A stretch of DNA of 64,000 nucleotides, from assembly GCA_019828545.1 (NCBI GenBank), contig JACVRA010000057.1:126015-190014 (forward strand), given 5' to 3'. Shown one piece after another: positions 42,914-54,161 of this stretch; positions within the stretch are counted from its first letter, which is position 1; each line of letters starts with the position of its first letter. The stretch comes from Paracamarosporium sp. OC-R06-R3. Taxonomy: Eukaryota; Ascomycota; Dothideomycetes; Pleosporales; Didymosphaeriaceae. The notes below the pieces were generated by a model. The model was not told the DNA's origin. It ran no database searches and saw only the letters and a list, made by a program, of their open reading frames with translations. The position numbers and the translations under genes were made by a program.

Positions 42914-44542
42914 ATGGATACGGTACCGTTACCCACTAGAGTTATTAGGATCGATTCGCGCTACCGCCATCGGACTCGGGACGTCGTCGAAGGGGGATCC
43001 GTGCAGGTGCAAGTGGAGGAAGAGGAGGTTTCTTCGCGCGACGTTGGGGAGCCGCTTTTGATCCGTGAACAAAGGGGACGCGTCGTCATGGGCAAGGCCC
43101 ATCGCATGTTTCACCGTCGCCAGGCGCAAATCACTGCCAACGTCGTGACGGTCAATGTCGAAGTGGTTGCCACGCTCGATTCAGCTGGAAATGTGGTCGG
43201 GCAACAGACTAGAACACCTGAGGTCGATACTCCAGCTGCAGCTGCAGCTACACCCGCAGCCGTTGTCCCGTCGGTAGCCACCGCCGCGGCCGCTGGGCCC
43301 TCAGCTGCAGCCGCTGTACCTTCAGTCGCAGCCGTTGTGCCTTCAGTTCCCGCGGTTCCTCCGTTTCCAAGTGATCTCAACGTTCCCTCTGTTCCAGCAT
43401 ACCCGTGGCCATCAGGAGTACCGACAGCGGCGGCTGAAGAGCCCACCACACAACCTGCTACCTCGGCAGCGCCGGAGTCGACACCTGCTGCCAGTCTTTC
43501 GAGCATAGACACATTTCCGACTGCGTCAGGATACAATTCTACCGCCTCTAGCACGATCTCGTCTTCTGCGTCCTTATCCTCATCTTTATCCTTGAACACA
43601 ACATCAACGTCGTCATCGTCGTCCTTCTCTTCATCACACTTGTCTTCGTTTTCGTCGACTCAGTCTTCCGTCACGTCTACTCCCACATCAGCACACAGCT
43701 CTAGTCTATACTGGATTGCTTCGACCACCGGAGCTGGCGGTGGCGGCTATGTCGGCCCAGACAATACAGCCGCTGCTTCTCCTACTGCTTCGGCAGCGTC
43801 GACCTCGGATACCCAATCGAGTAGCGCACTAGAGACGCCTCAGGTTGTTGGCACAGTTGTCGGTAGTCTGGCTGGTGCTGCTCTGTTTCTATGGTTGTTG
43901 CTGTTCCTCATCAAGCGCCACAAGAAGAAGCAGCGCGGTGGCGCTCTCCAGCTCACGGGAGATGACCACACCGACACCGACGTTGCCCAACCCATGACAC
44001 AGAACCCAGCACGCACCAGCTTCGTTCCTCCTTCCTTCCTCAACCGCTTCTCTGGAGCATCCAGATCAACAGCAGAGAGTAGCGGGACTGGTGAGCGGAG
44101 CTTCCAACGCATCTCAGGACGTAAACTGCCTTCGGCTTTCAGCGAGGGCATGACTTCTGAGCAATTCGCCGCGGGTCGTGGAGAAGGCACGTTATCCGGC
44201 TCGTCCTTCTACCACGACGACAAGGGCTTCTACGGCGGCCCGGGAGTCCTATCTAAGGACTTTGGCGAGAAGTCAAGTTTTGCCAAAGAGATTGGGGAAA
44301 CTTCGAACAATGCCGCAACGGAGCATGAGGCTCGAGTGAGACCAAGCCCGGCCCAAACACCAGTCATTCGCCATGCCGGTGATACGCCTGTATGGGGTGC
44401 ACCTAACAATGGTGCAGGCACACTGAGCCCACCACTTACACCGAACCCAGACTTCCCGCCACGAGGCTCACTCGGAAGGAGCAATCCGTCACGAGATGGC
44501 TCTACAATTTCGCGCAGCTCGCGCTTTACCGAGAATGTCTGA
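42914..44542 (+). CDS. Mucin-like single-pass membrane protein
   Basis: Single exon, about 542 residues from the ATG at 42914 (MDTVPLPTRVIRIDSRYRHR). Parts in order: a basic N-terminal region ending in FHRRQAQITANVVTVNVEVV, an alanine/proline/valine-rich repeat stretch (PSVAAVVPSVPAVP), a long Ser/Thr block that should be heavily O-mannosylated, TGAGGGGYVG, one membrane helix (VVGTVVGSLAGAALFLWLLLFLI) with KRHKKKQR stop-transfer, and a cytosolic tail of ~200 residues with many serines (SGASRSTAESSGTGERSF). The plan recalls ascomycete cell-wall stress sensors and Skg6-like proteins. No obvious signal peptide is seen at this start, so an unrecognised upstream exon is possible. Confidence 0.75.
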   Translation: MDTVPLPTRVIRIDSRYRHRTRDVVEGGSVQVQVEEEEVSSRDVGEPLLIREQRGRVVMGKAHRMFHRRQAQITANVVTVNVEVVATLDSAGNVVGQQTRTPEVDTPAAAAATPAAVVPSVATAAAAGPSAAAAVPSVAAVVPSVPAVPPFPSDLNVPSVPAYPWPSGVPTAAAEEPTTQPATSAAPESTPAASLSSIDTFPTASGYNSTASSTISSSASLSSSLSLNTTSTSSSSSFSSSHLSSFSSTQSSVTSTPTSAHSSSLYWIASTTGAGGGGYVGPDNTAAASPTASAASTSDTQSSSALETPQVVGTVVGSLAGAALFLWLLLFLIKRHKKKQRGGALQLTGDDHTDTDVAQPMTQNPARTSFVPPSFLNRFSGASRSTAESSGTGERSFQRISGRKLPSAFSEGMTSEQFAAGRGEGTLSGSSFYHDDKGFYGGPGVLSKDFGEKSSFAKEIGETSNNAATEHEARVRPSPAQTPVIRHAGDTPVWGAPNNGAGTLSPPLTPNPDFPPRGSLGRSNPSRDGSTISRSSRFTENV

Positions 44543-45471
44543 TGAGACTGATTACTGTTGTCTTTCTCTACTGTCCTTCCCGCGTCTTATTAGACTCACG
44601 GCAAGCGTGCGTGTGTAAAGCGAACCAGCACACAGCATCGTTCACGTGGCCTCCCCATTTTGTATACCCGGGCGAGGTTTATTGCCTCGGCCAACCCAGC
44701 AGCGCATCCATCGCGCTGCATCATAGCGATTCGTCGCATCAATCAGCCATACCTACTTATACGGTACATACTCTCCTTAATACGACCGCGCGGTCGCGCT
44801 AATGTGTTTTGCCCGTCCCTACTGAGCAACTGTCTAACTCTTTCGTTTTCATGTTTTCCTCGATACCTTCTTCTTCGGCACGCTAGATTGGGCATTTTGC
44901 GCGTGTTTCATACCCGAGCCTTAACGGCTGCTTCATACCCAGGTCCTGCATGGCCGCTTTTATTGGATTCTTTATTGTGTATATTTGGGCCGCCTGTGAC
45001 TGACAAGTTGCAGGTTGTGCATATGCTTGAGACGTTTGTTATGCTATGTCTTTGTATGGTTGCGTACTTGAAGGGGGTGTGAAGGGGATTTGTGGGGAGG
45101 GCTAGGGTGTATAGCGAAGAGACCATGTGAAGAGGTCGATGCAATGATCAAAAGTTCGAACCAACGTTTCTGCGCTCGTGATGCACGGGTGTGAATGTAA
45201 TGGCGTTTGAACGCAGCTAATTACCCAGCTATAGATATCCGCTTCCATCCCCAAGCCGTTTGAACTCGCACCTGATCTATCCTCGCACTCTCTACCATGA
45301 CCCCCGTTTTCTCCAGCATGCATTCACACCCGCAAACAACCGGCCCTGCAGTACAAAGTCGAGCATCGGGCCCCGAGATCGATCCCGTACGCTTCGCCCC
45401 GTTCCGCACCGCACCGCAACGTACAGCGCCGCTCGAGTTCACTCAGCGCATCGCAGCAACGATATCCAACC
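44543..45471. other. Intergenic, 0.9 kb
   Basis: 3' flank of the mucin-like gene and promoter of the next gene. No supported gene. Confidence 0.35.
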
Positions 45472-46083
45472 ATGTCATTCCCATCCTTACTACCCCTCCT
45501 CGCCTCACCACCCTACGCAGTACCACACTATCGGCATCCGTACTTCCCCGCATACAACAGTCCAATATACCAGCCGCAACCCCATTCACATTTCCAAAAG
45601 CAAAAGCAAAAGAAAACACTAAACCCCAACACCCCCACCCACAATACCGACACGACAACACACTACCGCCTCCTCGTCTCGCGCGCCCTAACCCAACGCT
45701 TACACTCCCCCTCCCTCACCACCACATCCTTATCCGTACCCAGCGCACCCGGAACAGAAATCGAAACTCAAGACCAAGACCAAGACAGCCAGGAGGGCGA
45801 GGAAGAAGAAGAACACTGGATTCTCACCGACAGACTTACCTCTCGAGAACATATCCGCTCTGCGTTGAGGGAGCTGGGCGTGTCGTGGGGTACGTATGTG
45901 GTTTTCGATCTACTTTTTTGGACATGCGACGTGCTGATGGGAATGCTGATGCGTCGTGTAGGTAGATTTGTGGAGGATGTGGAGAGGTTGGGTGGGGATG
46001 AGAGTGTGCTTGGGGAGGGGGTGTATGGTGGGGGGGCTGGGGGTGGGAGTGGGAGTGGATGGTGGGGAGGGTTGGTAGCGTAA
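45472..46083 (+). CDS. Hypothetical protein with acidic centre and Gly-rich end
   Basis: The frame codes MSFPSLLPLLASPPYAVPHY, a Pro/Tyr/Gln-rich stretch, a Gln/Asp/Glu-rich acidic block (DQDQDSQEGEEEEEHWILT), then LTSREHIRSALRELGVSWG. A good intron (45890-45961, GTACGT...GTGTAG, 72 bases, in phase and without stops) would join directly to RFVEDVERLGGDESVLGEG and the Gly-rich end; spliced length is 179 residues, unspliced 203. I favour splicing because RELGVSWG-RFVEDVERLGG is coherent. Family unknown. Confidence 0.55.
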   Translation: MSFPSLLPLLASPPYAVPHYRHPYFPAYNSPIYQPQPHSHFQKQKQKKTLNPNTPTHNTDTTTHYRLLVSRALTQRLHSPSLTTTSLSVPSAPGTEIETQDQDQDSQEGEEEEEHWILTDRLTSREHIRSALRELGVSWGTYVVFDLLFWTCDVLMGMLMRRVGRFVEDVERLGGDESVLGEGVYGGGAGGGSGSGWWGGLVA

Positions 46084-46499
46084 GGAAGGGGATATTGGGG
46101 GGGAGAGGGGAGTAAGAGGGAGGTATTTGAGGGATGTGGGTGTGTTGGGAGAGGAAGAGAGGGTGTAGATAATAAAACTGAGAGGAGAGAATGAGGTGGA
46201 AGGAGAGAAATTCGTGTCAAGTGTAGAAGTGGGATGTTGATGTATCTAGAGATTGACCTTATTAAATGGCTTGTTCGAATAAGGGTTTTGGGTGTGGAGA
46301 GAGCATGGTGTGATTCATATATGAGAATCTAGGTTTCTAGTTTTTTTTGTTTCTTAAAGCGGAAATAGTGGCGTGAGTCTAAGTACACAAGGTTGTAGCT
46401 ATATGTGAGGATATATATTCTATATGGAAGCTGAAGGTTGAGGTACAGCTGATGCCAGACGAGTCTGGTTGTAAACGCTTGAAGGTGAAGGCGATTGGT

Positions 46500-46780
46500 C
46501 AACAAGATCGTCACGGGCATCACATCGCGTAGGTTCTCGTAGCCGTTGCGAGCGGGGTGCGCCATGGTCTCGTATCTCTCGACCATTTTGGCGAAGCCTG
46601 CTGAGGTCTTCCGGAACTTTCGTATCTCGGACCCGTTCATCTCTGTTATCCGCATTCCCACTCTGGCGTTGCTGTTGATCGCGGTCTAGAACTTAGTGTT
46701 GTAGTTCTCCATCTCGCATTGGTACATGGCAATGCAGAGGAGATATAGCGCGTCGTACGTGGGGGCTACATGTATACTTG
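46500..46780 (-). pseudogene. Decayed coding fragment with in-frame TAG
   Basis: Reading leftward from 46780, just after a CAG that looks like a splice acceptor, one frame gives SIHVAPTYDALYLLCIAMYQ, then CEMENYNTKF, a TAG at 46688-46686, and TAINSNARVGMRITEMNGSE with IRKFRKTSAGFAKMVERYE and MAHPARNGYENLRDVMP. Both sides of the stop look like real protein and share a frame; TGG to TAG is the likely change. No start codon or full gene context is visible. Family unknown. Confidence 0.4.
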
Positions 46781-46918
46781 CTGATATAGAATTGAATGTA
46801 TCAGAGCACACCATTCACAAGTCATAACATGACCCGCAACACTACGCAATAATGTCCTCCTTCCCAAACCTCCAAGTCTACCTAACACCCCACCCACAAC
46901 TCACCCACTCGCAACACA

Positions 46919-47645
46919 TCAACACCTCACAACATCCACATCCGTCGTCAATGTCCACGTCGCATTCACCGCACTATGCCCCGACTTCTTAAGAACACCA
47001 AACGTGTCATTGACAGCCCTAGCCTGAAACTCGATATCCAGCTCACTCTCGCCACCCTCGCAGCCCGACGCAATGCCCTGATCGCTCCCTTCCACAGGCG
47101 TGAGAAGACGGGAAAAGGGTCCTGCGAGTGGGCCCGGGACATCTAGCATGCCGACGCTCTAGATGGAAAGGCCGGATCAGTACATACATACCATATCAAA
47201 AAAAAAAATTTTTACCGATAAGAAGGAACGATAAGAAGGAAGAAGAACAACATACCTGCGTGCCAGCGCTCTCAGCAAACAAATACGTGCTCCGGAAGAA
47301 CATAGTCGCATTGCCCTTCAACTCTGCGTCCCCCGCCGCAGTCGTGCCCTTGCTGTTTATCTTCACTTTCCAGCCCTTCTCGACGGAGACGAAGCTGACG
47401 GCGTTGCACATGCGCAGCGAGGAGCCGAAGTTGCCGAAGTTGGGGAGGAAGTTGGAGAGCGTGAAGGTTAGGGGTGCGCTGGTGGTGTTTGCGCTTGTGG
47501 AGCCCAGGGTGAAGGTGAGGCCGTTTTCGGGACAGGCGCTGCCCCAGTAGGTTATGTTTGCGATGGTGGGTTTAGGGGTGGCTTGTCGGAGGACGAGTGC
47601 GCTGGTAGTGGTGCTCAGAGAGAGCAGTGCGGTGAGGAGGCGCAT
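46919..47645 (-). CDS. Secreted DUF4360 protein
   Basis: Exons 47645-47256 and 47158-46919 give 209 residues. Signal peptide MRLLTALLSLSTTTSALVLR, then ANITYWGSACPENGLTFTLG, the DUF4360 opening, NFGSSLRMCNAVSFVSVEKGW, GNATMFFRSTYLFAESAGTQ and the tail SELDIEFQARAVN. Four cysteines could form two disulphides. The 97-base intron contains an A/T tract. The family is a group of small extracellular proteins of ascomycetes of unknown function, sometimes considered effector candidates; nothing here shows such a role. Confidence 0.88.
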
Positions 47646-47992
47646 TGTGAGGAGGATTGGGAGAACCAGCGGGTGAAGAGAATCGGAGAATGGAAGAAGC
47701 GTTGAAGGTGCGAGCAATGAAGTTGGTGTTCAATTCCATAGATATGGGCCCCACCTGTCCTATGCTGTGGTGGACATTGCCGAATATTGTGTTCGTTGGA
47801 GGGACACATATGAGCAGGGGTGCTGATTCGTGACTTCATTTACACTGGATCTACGAGCATGGCAGAATACCCGCGCGGGATAATCGAGAACCTCATCGCC
47901 ACAAGGATGTAGCCCGGAAACTCAACATGATTTTTGAGTAGTGATAAGAGTTCAGTGGAGGTCCCAGTTCAGCTCTTGCCCAAGACTCTGTT
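47646..47992. other. Intergenic, 347 bases
   Basis: Promoter of the DUF4360 gene and 3' flank of the photolyase gene. Nothing else seen. Confidence 0.35.
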
Positions 47993-49933
47993 CTACTCCT
48001 TTCTTTTTCGTGTAACCATCCTATCCAGCGTACTCTGACTGGCCTTTCTCTTGTGTCCTCCCTGAGCCTTCTCGGTCGCTTTCTTAGCGGTCTTCTTTGG
48101 GCTCGAGGGTGCGATATGCCCCTCTTCGTCCGCGCCATCCGCAGTCGCGTTCTCATCCTCAAGCTCGATCATGGCTCCCGGAGGGCCACTTGTCCCTCTT
48201 GTCGGTCCCTCCGCGCTGTCATCAAATAACTCTCTCCAAGTCCCATCCAGCACCTTCGGGTCACTTCCGTGAAGGTTGATGTGGTACGCATTCTTCATAC
48301 CCTCGATGCAAATGTCTCTCTGTTTCGCGAAGTCGAACATAGGCTTCGGATACATCTTCAGTTCTCCTGTCTCGGTTTCTGCTCCGTCTCCTTTAACAAG
48401 ACAACCCCACTTCTTCTGATCCACGATTGGTGCTTTCCACGGCTCGTAGATATACTTTTTGTCAAAATGCTCCAGCTCTGGGACGTACTTCCTGACGAAT
48501 TTGCCTTCCTTGTCCCATTTCTGTGGGAAAGCGATAGGTGAGTAGCATCTGTAGAACTGTGCGAAGAATGCCGCACAAGCTAGCCATTGCCAATTGCCGA
48601 TGTTGCACGCAGCTTCGTGGTCGATTAACCACTCCTCAAAAACCTCTGCGCCGCGCTCCCAGTCAACATAGCATCCACCACGAGTGAGAAAACATGCCAC
48701 AGCGTGTCGACCCAAGTGATGTATCCAACCTTCGATCTTGAGCTGCCTCATCAGGGCGTCAATCCAGGGAAAGCCCGTACGCCCTTCTTTCCAGCGCTTG
48801 AAAAAGACGTCTGCTTCGGCATTATCGACTAGGTATTTCCCTGTTATGAGGCCGGTCTTGGTGTCGATCTCAGAAGGGAGATGCCATGGAATGAATCGAC
48901 ATTGGGGGTTGTTGTAGGCTTGGCCGAAGGTGTAGCCGAGCGCGGCTTGCGCACCAAAGTACATATCGCGGAAGAGAAGTTGGCCTGTCAGGCTGGTAGG
49001 TGGTTGCGATGCTTTGCCCTTGTACTTGGAGACCACGTCTTGTACACGCCAGTAGAATTCACGACAGCTGAGGGAGCCAAAATGCAAATATGGAGAGAGG
49101 AGTGTCGTTGCTTGGGGTTCGAAGGCCGTGGGCGCGGTTTTTGGCTTCTCGAATGTGGCGGTGTAGTCTTCGTTTGCAATGATATCGTCGAGCATTTTTA
49201 GGGCTATCGTCTCGCCGCCACGGTGGGGTGTCGTGGCGGGTTTGAGGCCAAGTTCTTCCATTGTGGGAACGGCAAAGTCATTTTTCGGGCCCGCAAGGGC
49301 GGTGTACGACTTTTCTTCTGCATCGCGTTGGATGGAGTTGATGTCTGGGCTACTGGTGGGCTTTTGCTGGGTGAAGCTGAGGGTTGTAGGACCTGGATCT
49401 GGAAGAGACTTGGGAGCCGGTATTGGGCGTGCAATGTCTCCAATCCTCGCACCTGCTGCTTGAACCTGGCTGATGCTCATGGTGGGTTTGCACTTGTTCT
49501 CTTTGACCAGTTCATCCGAATCGTACAGCGTGCGTCCAGGCCTGATGACAACCTCGACACCGGCTTTCTTCGCTAGCTCTTTCACTTTGTCATCCCTTTC
49601 CCGTCCGTAAGCATCTGTATCCTTTTCGAACACGAGATGGGTAATCTTCCACTCTTTGAAGAGTTTAGGGAACAGTGTTTGAGGAGCTTCACGGATGAGA
49701 AACAACTTGGACTTGGAGTTCAGTTTGGTGATTGATTTGGAAAGGTCGTTCTGACAGTCGAGGAGAAACTGCCAGCGATTTGGCCCGACACGAGCATGGT
49801 ACACGTAATGAGGATCCCACGTCCAGATGGGATAGAGACATTCTGGGCTGAGGTCCAAAGCTGCTTTGAGGGCTGGCGAGTCGTGTAGCCGTAGGTCAGT
49901 ACGAAACCAATAGATCACTCGTGGCTTCGGCAT
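47993..49933 (-). CDS. Cryptochrome/photolyase (6-4 photolyase-like)
   Basis: Single exon, about 646 residues from MPKPRVIYWFRTDLRLHDSP (start at 49933). The DNA-photolyase N-domain gives ITHLVFEKDTDAYGRERDD; the FAD-binding half shows LLSPYLHFGSLSCREFYWRV, GQLLFRDMYFGAQAALGY, GFPWIDALMRQLKIEGWIHH, LGRHAVACFLTRGGCYVDWE and NIGNWQWLACAAFF, with ISPYLHFG-type and W-rich electron-path residues. This is the 6-4 photolyase/animal-type cryptochrome branch, as in ascomycete PHL1-like proteins that join light signalling to DNA repair. A basic tail (KKTAKKATEKAQGGHKRKAS, TRKRKE) looks like a nuclear signal. Confidence 0.92.
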   Translation of the reverse strand: MPKPRVIYWFRTDLRLHDSPALKAALDLSPECLYPIWTWDPHYVYHARVGPNRWQFLLDCQNDLSKSITKLNSKSKLFLIREAPQTLFPKLFKEWKITHLVFEKDTDAYGRERDDKVKELAKKAGVEVVIRPGRTLYDSDELVKENKCKPTMSISQVQAAGARIGDIARPIPAPKSLPDPGPTTLSFTQQKPTSSPDINSIQRDAEEKSYTALAGPKNDFAVPTMEELGLKPATTPHRGGETIALKMLDDIIANEDYTATFEKPKTAPTAFEPQATTLLSPYLHFGSLSCREFYWRVQDVVSKYKGKASQPPTSLTGQLLFRDMYFGAQAALGYTFGQAYNNPQCRFIPWHLPSEIDTKTGLITGKYLVDNAEADVFFKRWKEGRTGFPWIDALMRQLKIEGWIHHLGRHAVACFLTRGGCYVDWERGAEVFEEWLIDHEAACNIGNWQWLACAAFFAQFYRCYSPIAFPQKWDKEGKFVRKYVPELEHFDKKYIYEPWKAPIVDQKKWGCLVKGDGAETETGELKMYPKPMFDFAKQRDICIEGMKNAYHINLHGSDPKVLDGTWRELFDDSAEGPTRGTSGPPGAMIELEDENATADGADEEGHIAPSSPKKTAKKATEKAQGGHKRKASQSTLDRMVTRKRKE

Positions 49934-51138
49934 CGTGCTACAAGGATGCAGAATCAAGCAATGTAATCAATGTGATGCGAAAAGAATAGCATTTGCGGTT
50001 ACAGAGACCAATGGCAGTCAAATGGTACCTGCGATGGTTAGCGTGCGGTAGCTGAATGCATGCTGTCATAGACGTTCGGATTGGAGGTTAGCTCGCCGCT
50101 TGTCCCAAAGAGGCATGGCAATAGCGTCCTTTGTTCAGCACCACGAGTGAATGTTTTCATCTCAACTCAGGTCTCCTGCCTGAGTCGGGGAGTGTTTCCA
50201 CGGCGTGGGGTGAGCGAAGCGCGTGTGTTTCAGCAATGATTGGATGTTCTCTACCGTGCTCGGATGCGTGTTTCAGCCGATACGTGCCCCCTTGGTCAAC
50301 ATGATCCTGCACCAGAGATGGTGCTCGTGGCCGAAGACTTTGCAAACATCAATTTCTGTACGGAGCCAGGCACGGCATAAGCGCCATTGAGTGCACCCGC
50401 AGTGTTGGGAAATTGGATGCTGACAAAGGTATAACGTGCCGCTGTGAACGTGTGCAAGCGAGAACGTCGATCCGCCGTGGCCTGAGGCTGGTCGTATTCA
50501 CCCGCATGGGTATCTTGCAAGCCCCCGTCATCGCCCTCGGAGGGATGAGCATCGTAGCGGTATCTTTTACTCCGTCACCGACGTTAGGGTTCGACGCGAC
50601 GAAGCGGTGCAAACGCTTGTCTGCGGGCGTGGTTCTGCATGGGCGAAGATGACGCAAAGTGGATGGAGGGCGGGTCGGGCGGCGCGCACCTTGCCTGTTG
50701 CACGGGCGCTACTGCCTCATGAGGTCTCGCGGACGTTCCTGCGGGCCCAAGCTCCAGCTCGTGCGCCCGGCCAAACGCCGTCCGGGGCTGCACCAAAACA
50801 TGGTGAAGTTCTCATTTATCCCCCCAACAGCTGATTTTGCCCCAAGCCGGCCATCAATTGAGCTATCAGAGCATCCCTTGTTGTCACCTCCAGCTTCCTG
50901 TATTTTCAATATGGACATTGCTTGAGCCGAGCACGTTTCTGCACGTCGTTTTGTCCTGGACTCGGTACAGGTGCGTCTGCGATCGGCGCGACTTCATACG
51001 TCGTCGGCTGCGGGGAAGCTACCACGCGCCCTCCAACTTTCCCACCTGTAACCTGGCTACGCGTGTGCCCCTCCACTGTCCCTCCTTGTGGCTTGAGACA
51101 GCTTTGCGACGCTCGTCTCCCATTGTCTTGCTATCATC
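49934..51138. promoter_or_regulatory. Divergent promoter between photolyase and glycogenin genes
   Basis: 1.2 kb between opposed starts; overlapping frames on both strands here have no coherent content. Glycogenin may have a 5' leader in this part. Confidence 0.35.
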
Positions 51139-54100
51139 ATGGCAAGACCGTTGGAGGATGTCTATTGCACGGTATGTCCGCCTCTGTCGCACAAAGCACG
51201 CGAGCTAACCGCCATGTAGCTCCTTATGAGCGACTCCTACTTGCCAGGTATGCCTCCTCTGCTTTTCCGTCCAATTGTGCACAAGACCGCACTGGTGAAC
51301 CCATCGCGACTCCAACGCGAACTCCATCTCCCCAGCCTTCACTCGGGATGAAGCTCGGCTAATCGTCTGAACAGGAGCCGCAGTTCTTGCACATTCTTTG
51401 CGCGATGCCGGCACCAAGAAGAAGCTGGCCGTCCTCGTCACGCTGGACACACTGTCCGCAGACACCATAACCGAGCTCAAGTCGCTGTACGACTACGTGA
51501 TACCCGTCGACCGTATACGCAACCCGAATCCCGCCAATCTGTATTTGATGGGCCGTCCGGACCTCCTCTACGCCTTCACCAAGATCGCGTTATGGCGCCA
51601 GACACGCTTTCGGAAGATTGTATACCTGGACGCGGATGTGGTTGCACTGCGGGCTATGGACGAGCTCTTCGACATAGACGCACCCTTCGCCGCTGCGCCA
51701 GATGTCGGCTGGCCGGACGCTTTCAACACTGGTGTCATGGTTCTCACCCCTGACATGGGCGAATATTGGGCGCTGCAAACCATGGCATCCACTGGCGACA
51801 GCTTCGACGGCGCCGATCAGGGCTTGCTTAACCAATATTTTGAGCATCGAAATTGGCACCGCTTAAAGTTTACATACAACACGACACCCAACGCTCAGTA
51901 CCAATGGGAACCCGCATACCGATACTATAAACGAGATATCAGTGCTGTTCATTTCATTGGAAAGGACAAGCCGTGGACGACTGGACGACAGGGACCCGGC
52001 GGCTATGGCGTCTACAATGAACTGCTGGCTCGTTGGTGGGCCGTTCACGACAGGCATCTCAAGAAAGCTTCGGCTGCCCCTCCATCTCGCTCGGCTGCTA
52101 CTACGTCTTACTCGGCTGCTCCTACATCTCACTCGGGTGCCCCAGCATCTCGCTCGACAACGAAATCAGAGCCCCATTCTTCAGCGGTGGTCCAACAACA
52201 TGTATCTGGTGAGACGAGTGCTACCTCTGGTGATGCACCGACCCAGCATATCACTCCTACCCCTGATATTGTAGTTGAGCCCGAGGCCCCTGCCACCACA
52301 GAGATGCCCCTTTCCGAGCCCGGTGAAGAGGTAGAAAATATTGACCAAGGCTTGACAGAGCCGACCCCGACGTCACAACAGCGCAAGTTCTCGGCACCCC
52401 AAATGGAATGGGACGCCACCAGGTAAGCCGGTTCTGACGCATCGGTTAGGTGCTCAGGCTCTAATGCACTCAGGTTCGAACCGCCAGTCGAGTCTAGACC
52501 GGAAGCCGCAAATTTCCCATCCGAGCAATATACCTTTAGCGAAAGTCACGAGCTGTTCCAGGCACCTCAAGCGTACCCCGAGCCTCCCAAGGATATGTGG
52601 TACCAGGTACCAGAAGACAAACCCAAGCCTGCGGAACCACCAAAGCCAATCTTTCCGTGGGAGCGCGAGCGCGATCGTCCCAGACCGACACGTATATTTG
52701 CAGAAGACCTCCCACCACCCGAGCCAAAACCACCTACGCCCACGATTACAATAAGTCCTTCATCGGCCTTTGGGCCTTCAGGAACACATCCATTCTCTAC
52801 TGTGCATTTTGATAACGAAGAGACCACTTCTGGAGAAGTAGCAGCGCCTGGGCCGAATAGCCCTGAACGCGTTTCTTCACCAAAGACAGCTGACGAACAG
52901 TGGCAGGACTTCCAGCAGAACAATACTAACGCATGGGACACCGTCCCCGGTATCGACACATACGTGCGCGCAATCATGGAGTCGCAAGTCCGACGAGGGA
53001 AACCACAGGTCATTAGTCAAACACCTGTAGAAGTTGCGTCGCCGACCATGAGCCGTAAAGACCGACGCGAGAGTCTCATACTCACCGATTTCCCTTCTGC
53101 AGTCGAAAGACCCAGCTTACCGGTCACCCCAGCACCTGTTGCACGACCAACGTTTTGGGGTGAAGAGAGGGATGAACAGGGAGAGCTACCTCAAGCAGAG
53201 GGTGTTCCAGATCAACAAGATTGGGTATGTCCTCAATGTGGATTTTCCTCTATCAGCGCGTCAGATTTTCGTCGTCCCCGCGCGTTGCCTGCATCGTCTG
53301 TTTCTGTTGATGAAGCGACTGCGTCTGCTCCTGAAACTATTATTACTCAGTCTGCCATTGCCCAACCTGCTGCGGAATCTCCTGTTGCGGAGAAAGAAGA
53401 CCCACCGAACGCGCAGTCCCCTCCCAGTCCATTGGAGAACGTTTCACCCAAGACGACACCATCACCCGCTCCACAAGAACCACATCCTAGGAGCGGTGTG
53501 AGCCTTCGTGGAGCGCCACTTGTATCTTTAACAGACCCAACCCTTCTAGACGCCCATCCACATATTCCTGGCTTTGATCCGCCTCCAACTTCTGCACCGG
53601 TTCTTTCCAGCGTGGCTACAGCATCGTCTTGATTTTTTGCGTTTGAGCGTATATATTATTCAAGATTTCGCATATGAGAGCTGACTCGACATTGCATTTA
53701 AGAACCCAGAAGAGAAGCTCGAGCAGCTACGAAGGTCCTCGCTCATCGAGTTCGAACACTTGAAAAGCCCGAACCACCCAAAACCACCCCTCAGAGCGCT
53801 GCCAGAGCATTCTGTCGACTTGGGTCCTAAACCTTCATCAATCAAACCTGTCGAGGAAAAAGCATCTTCTCTGCATACTGCTGGTAAAGACGGAGCGGAA
53901 GACACGGACCGGACGGACAAGAAAGACTTCGCGGATCCGCCCAAAGCCTCCGCTGAACCCCGAGGTTATTTCGCATTTGTGACCGATGGGAACAAAGACG
54001 CTGCGGCTGCTGGCACCCCCGCCGACATGCCACTTTTCACAGCGCCAGATTTTGGTAAAGATGGCACAGGCGACGAGCTCGACGATACGCCAAAGTTGCC

Positions 54101-54161
54101 TCATGAGCAGGCACCGTTCCCCCACGACGAGGCTCTCAGTCCTACTCAGACGCGATCATAG
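51139..54161 (+). CDS. Glycogenin
   Basis: Exons 51139-51171, 51220-51247, 51375-52422 and 52474 onward are clear. The catalytic domain reads DVYCTLLMSDSYLPGAAVLA, RFRKIVYLDADVVALRAMD (DxD), FNTGVMVLTPDMGEYWAL, DQGLLNQYFEHRNWHRLKF and VHFIGKDKPW: a GT8 self-glucosylating starter of glycogen synthesis in the cytosol. A long Pro/Ser-rich region follows with MWYQVPEDKPKP and WVCPQCGFSS. The fourth exon can read to a TGA at 53632, but downstream a frame with NPEEKLEQLRRSSLIEFEHL continues open to 54161 and looks like the true tail. A donor GTGAGC at 53498 and acceptor AAG at 53702 join them in phase; this 205-base intron is my weakest call. Spliced length is then about 870 residues. Confidence 0.85.

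Noticed and set aside
45768..46220. 150-codon minus-strand frame, almost pure Pro/Ser/Leu
   Set aside because: Mirror of the Gly-rich end of the plus-strand gene and its purine-rich 3' flank.
51205..51480. Minus-strand frame over the first glycogenin exons
   Set aside because: Antisense to spliced exons with conserved GT8 sequence.
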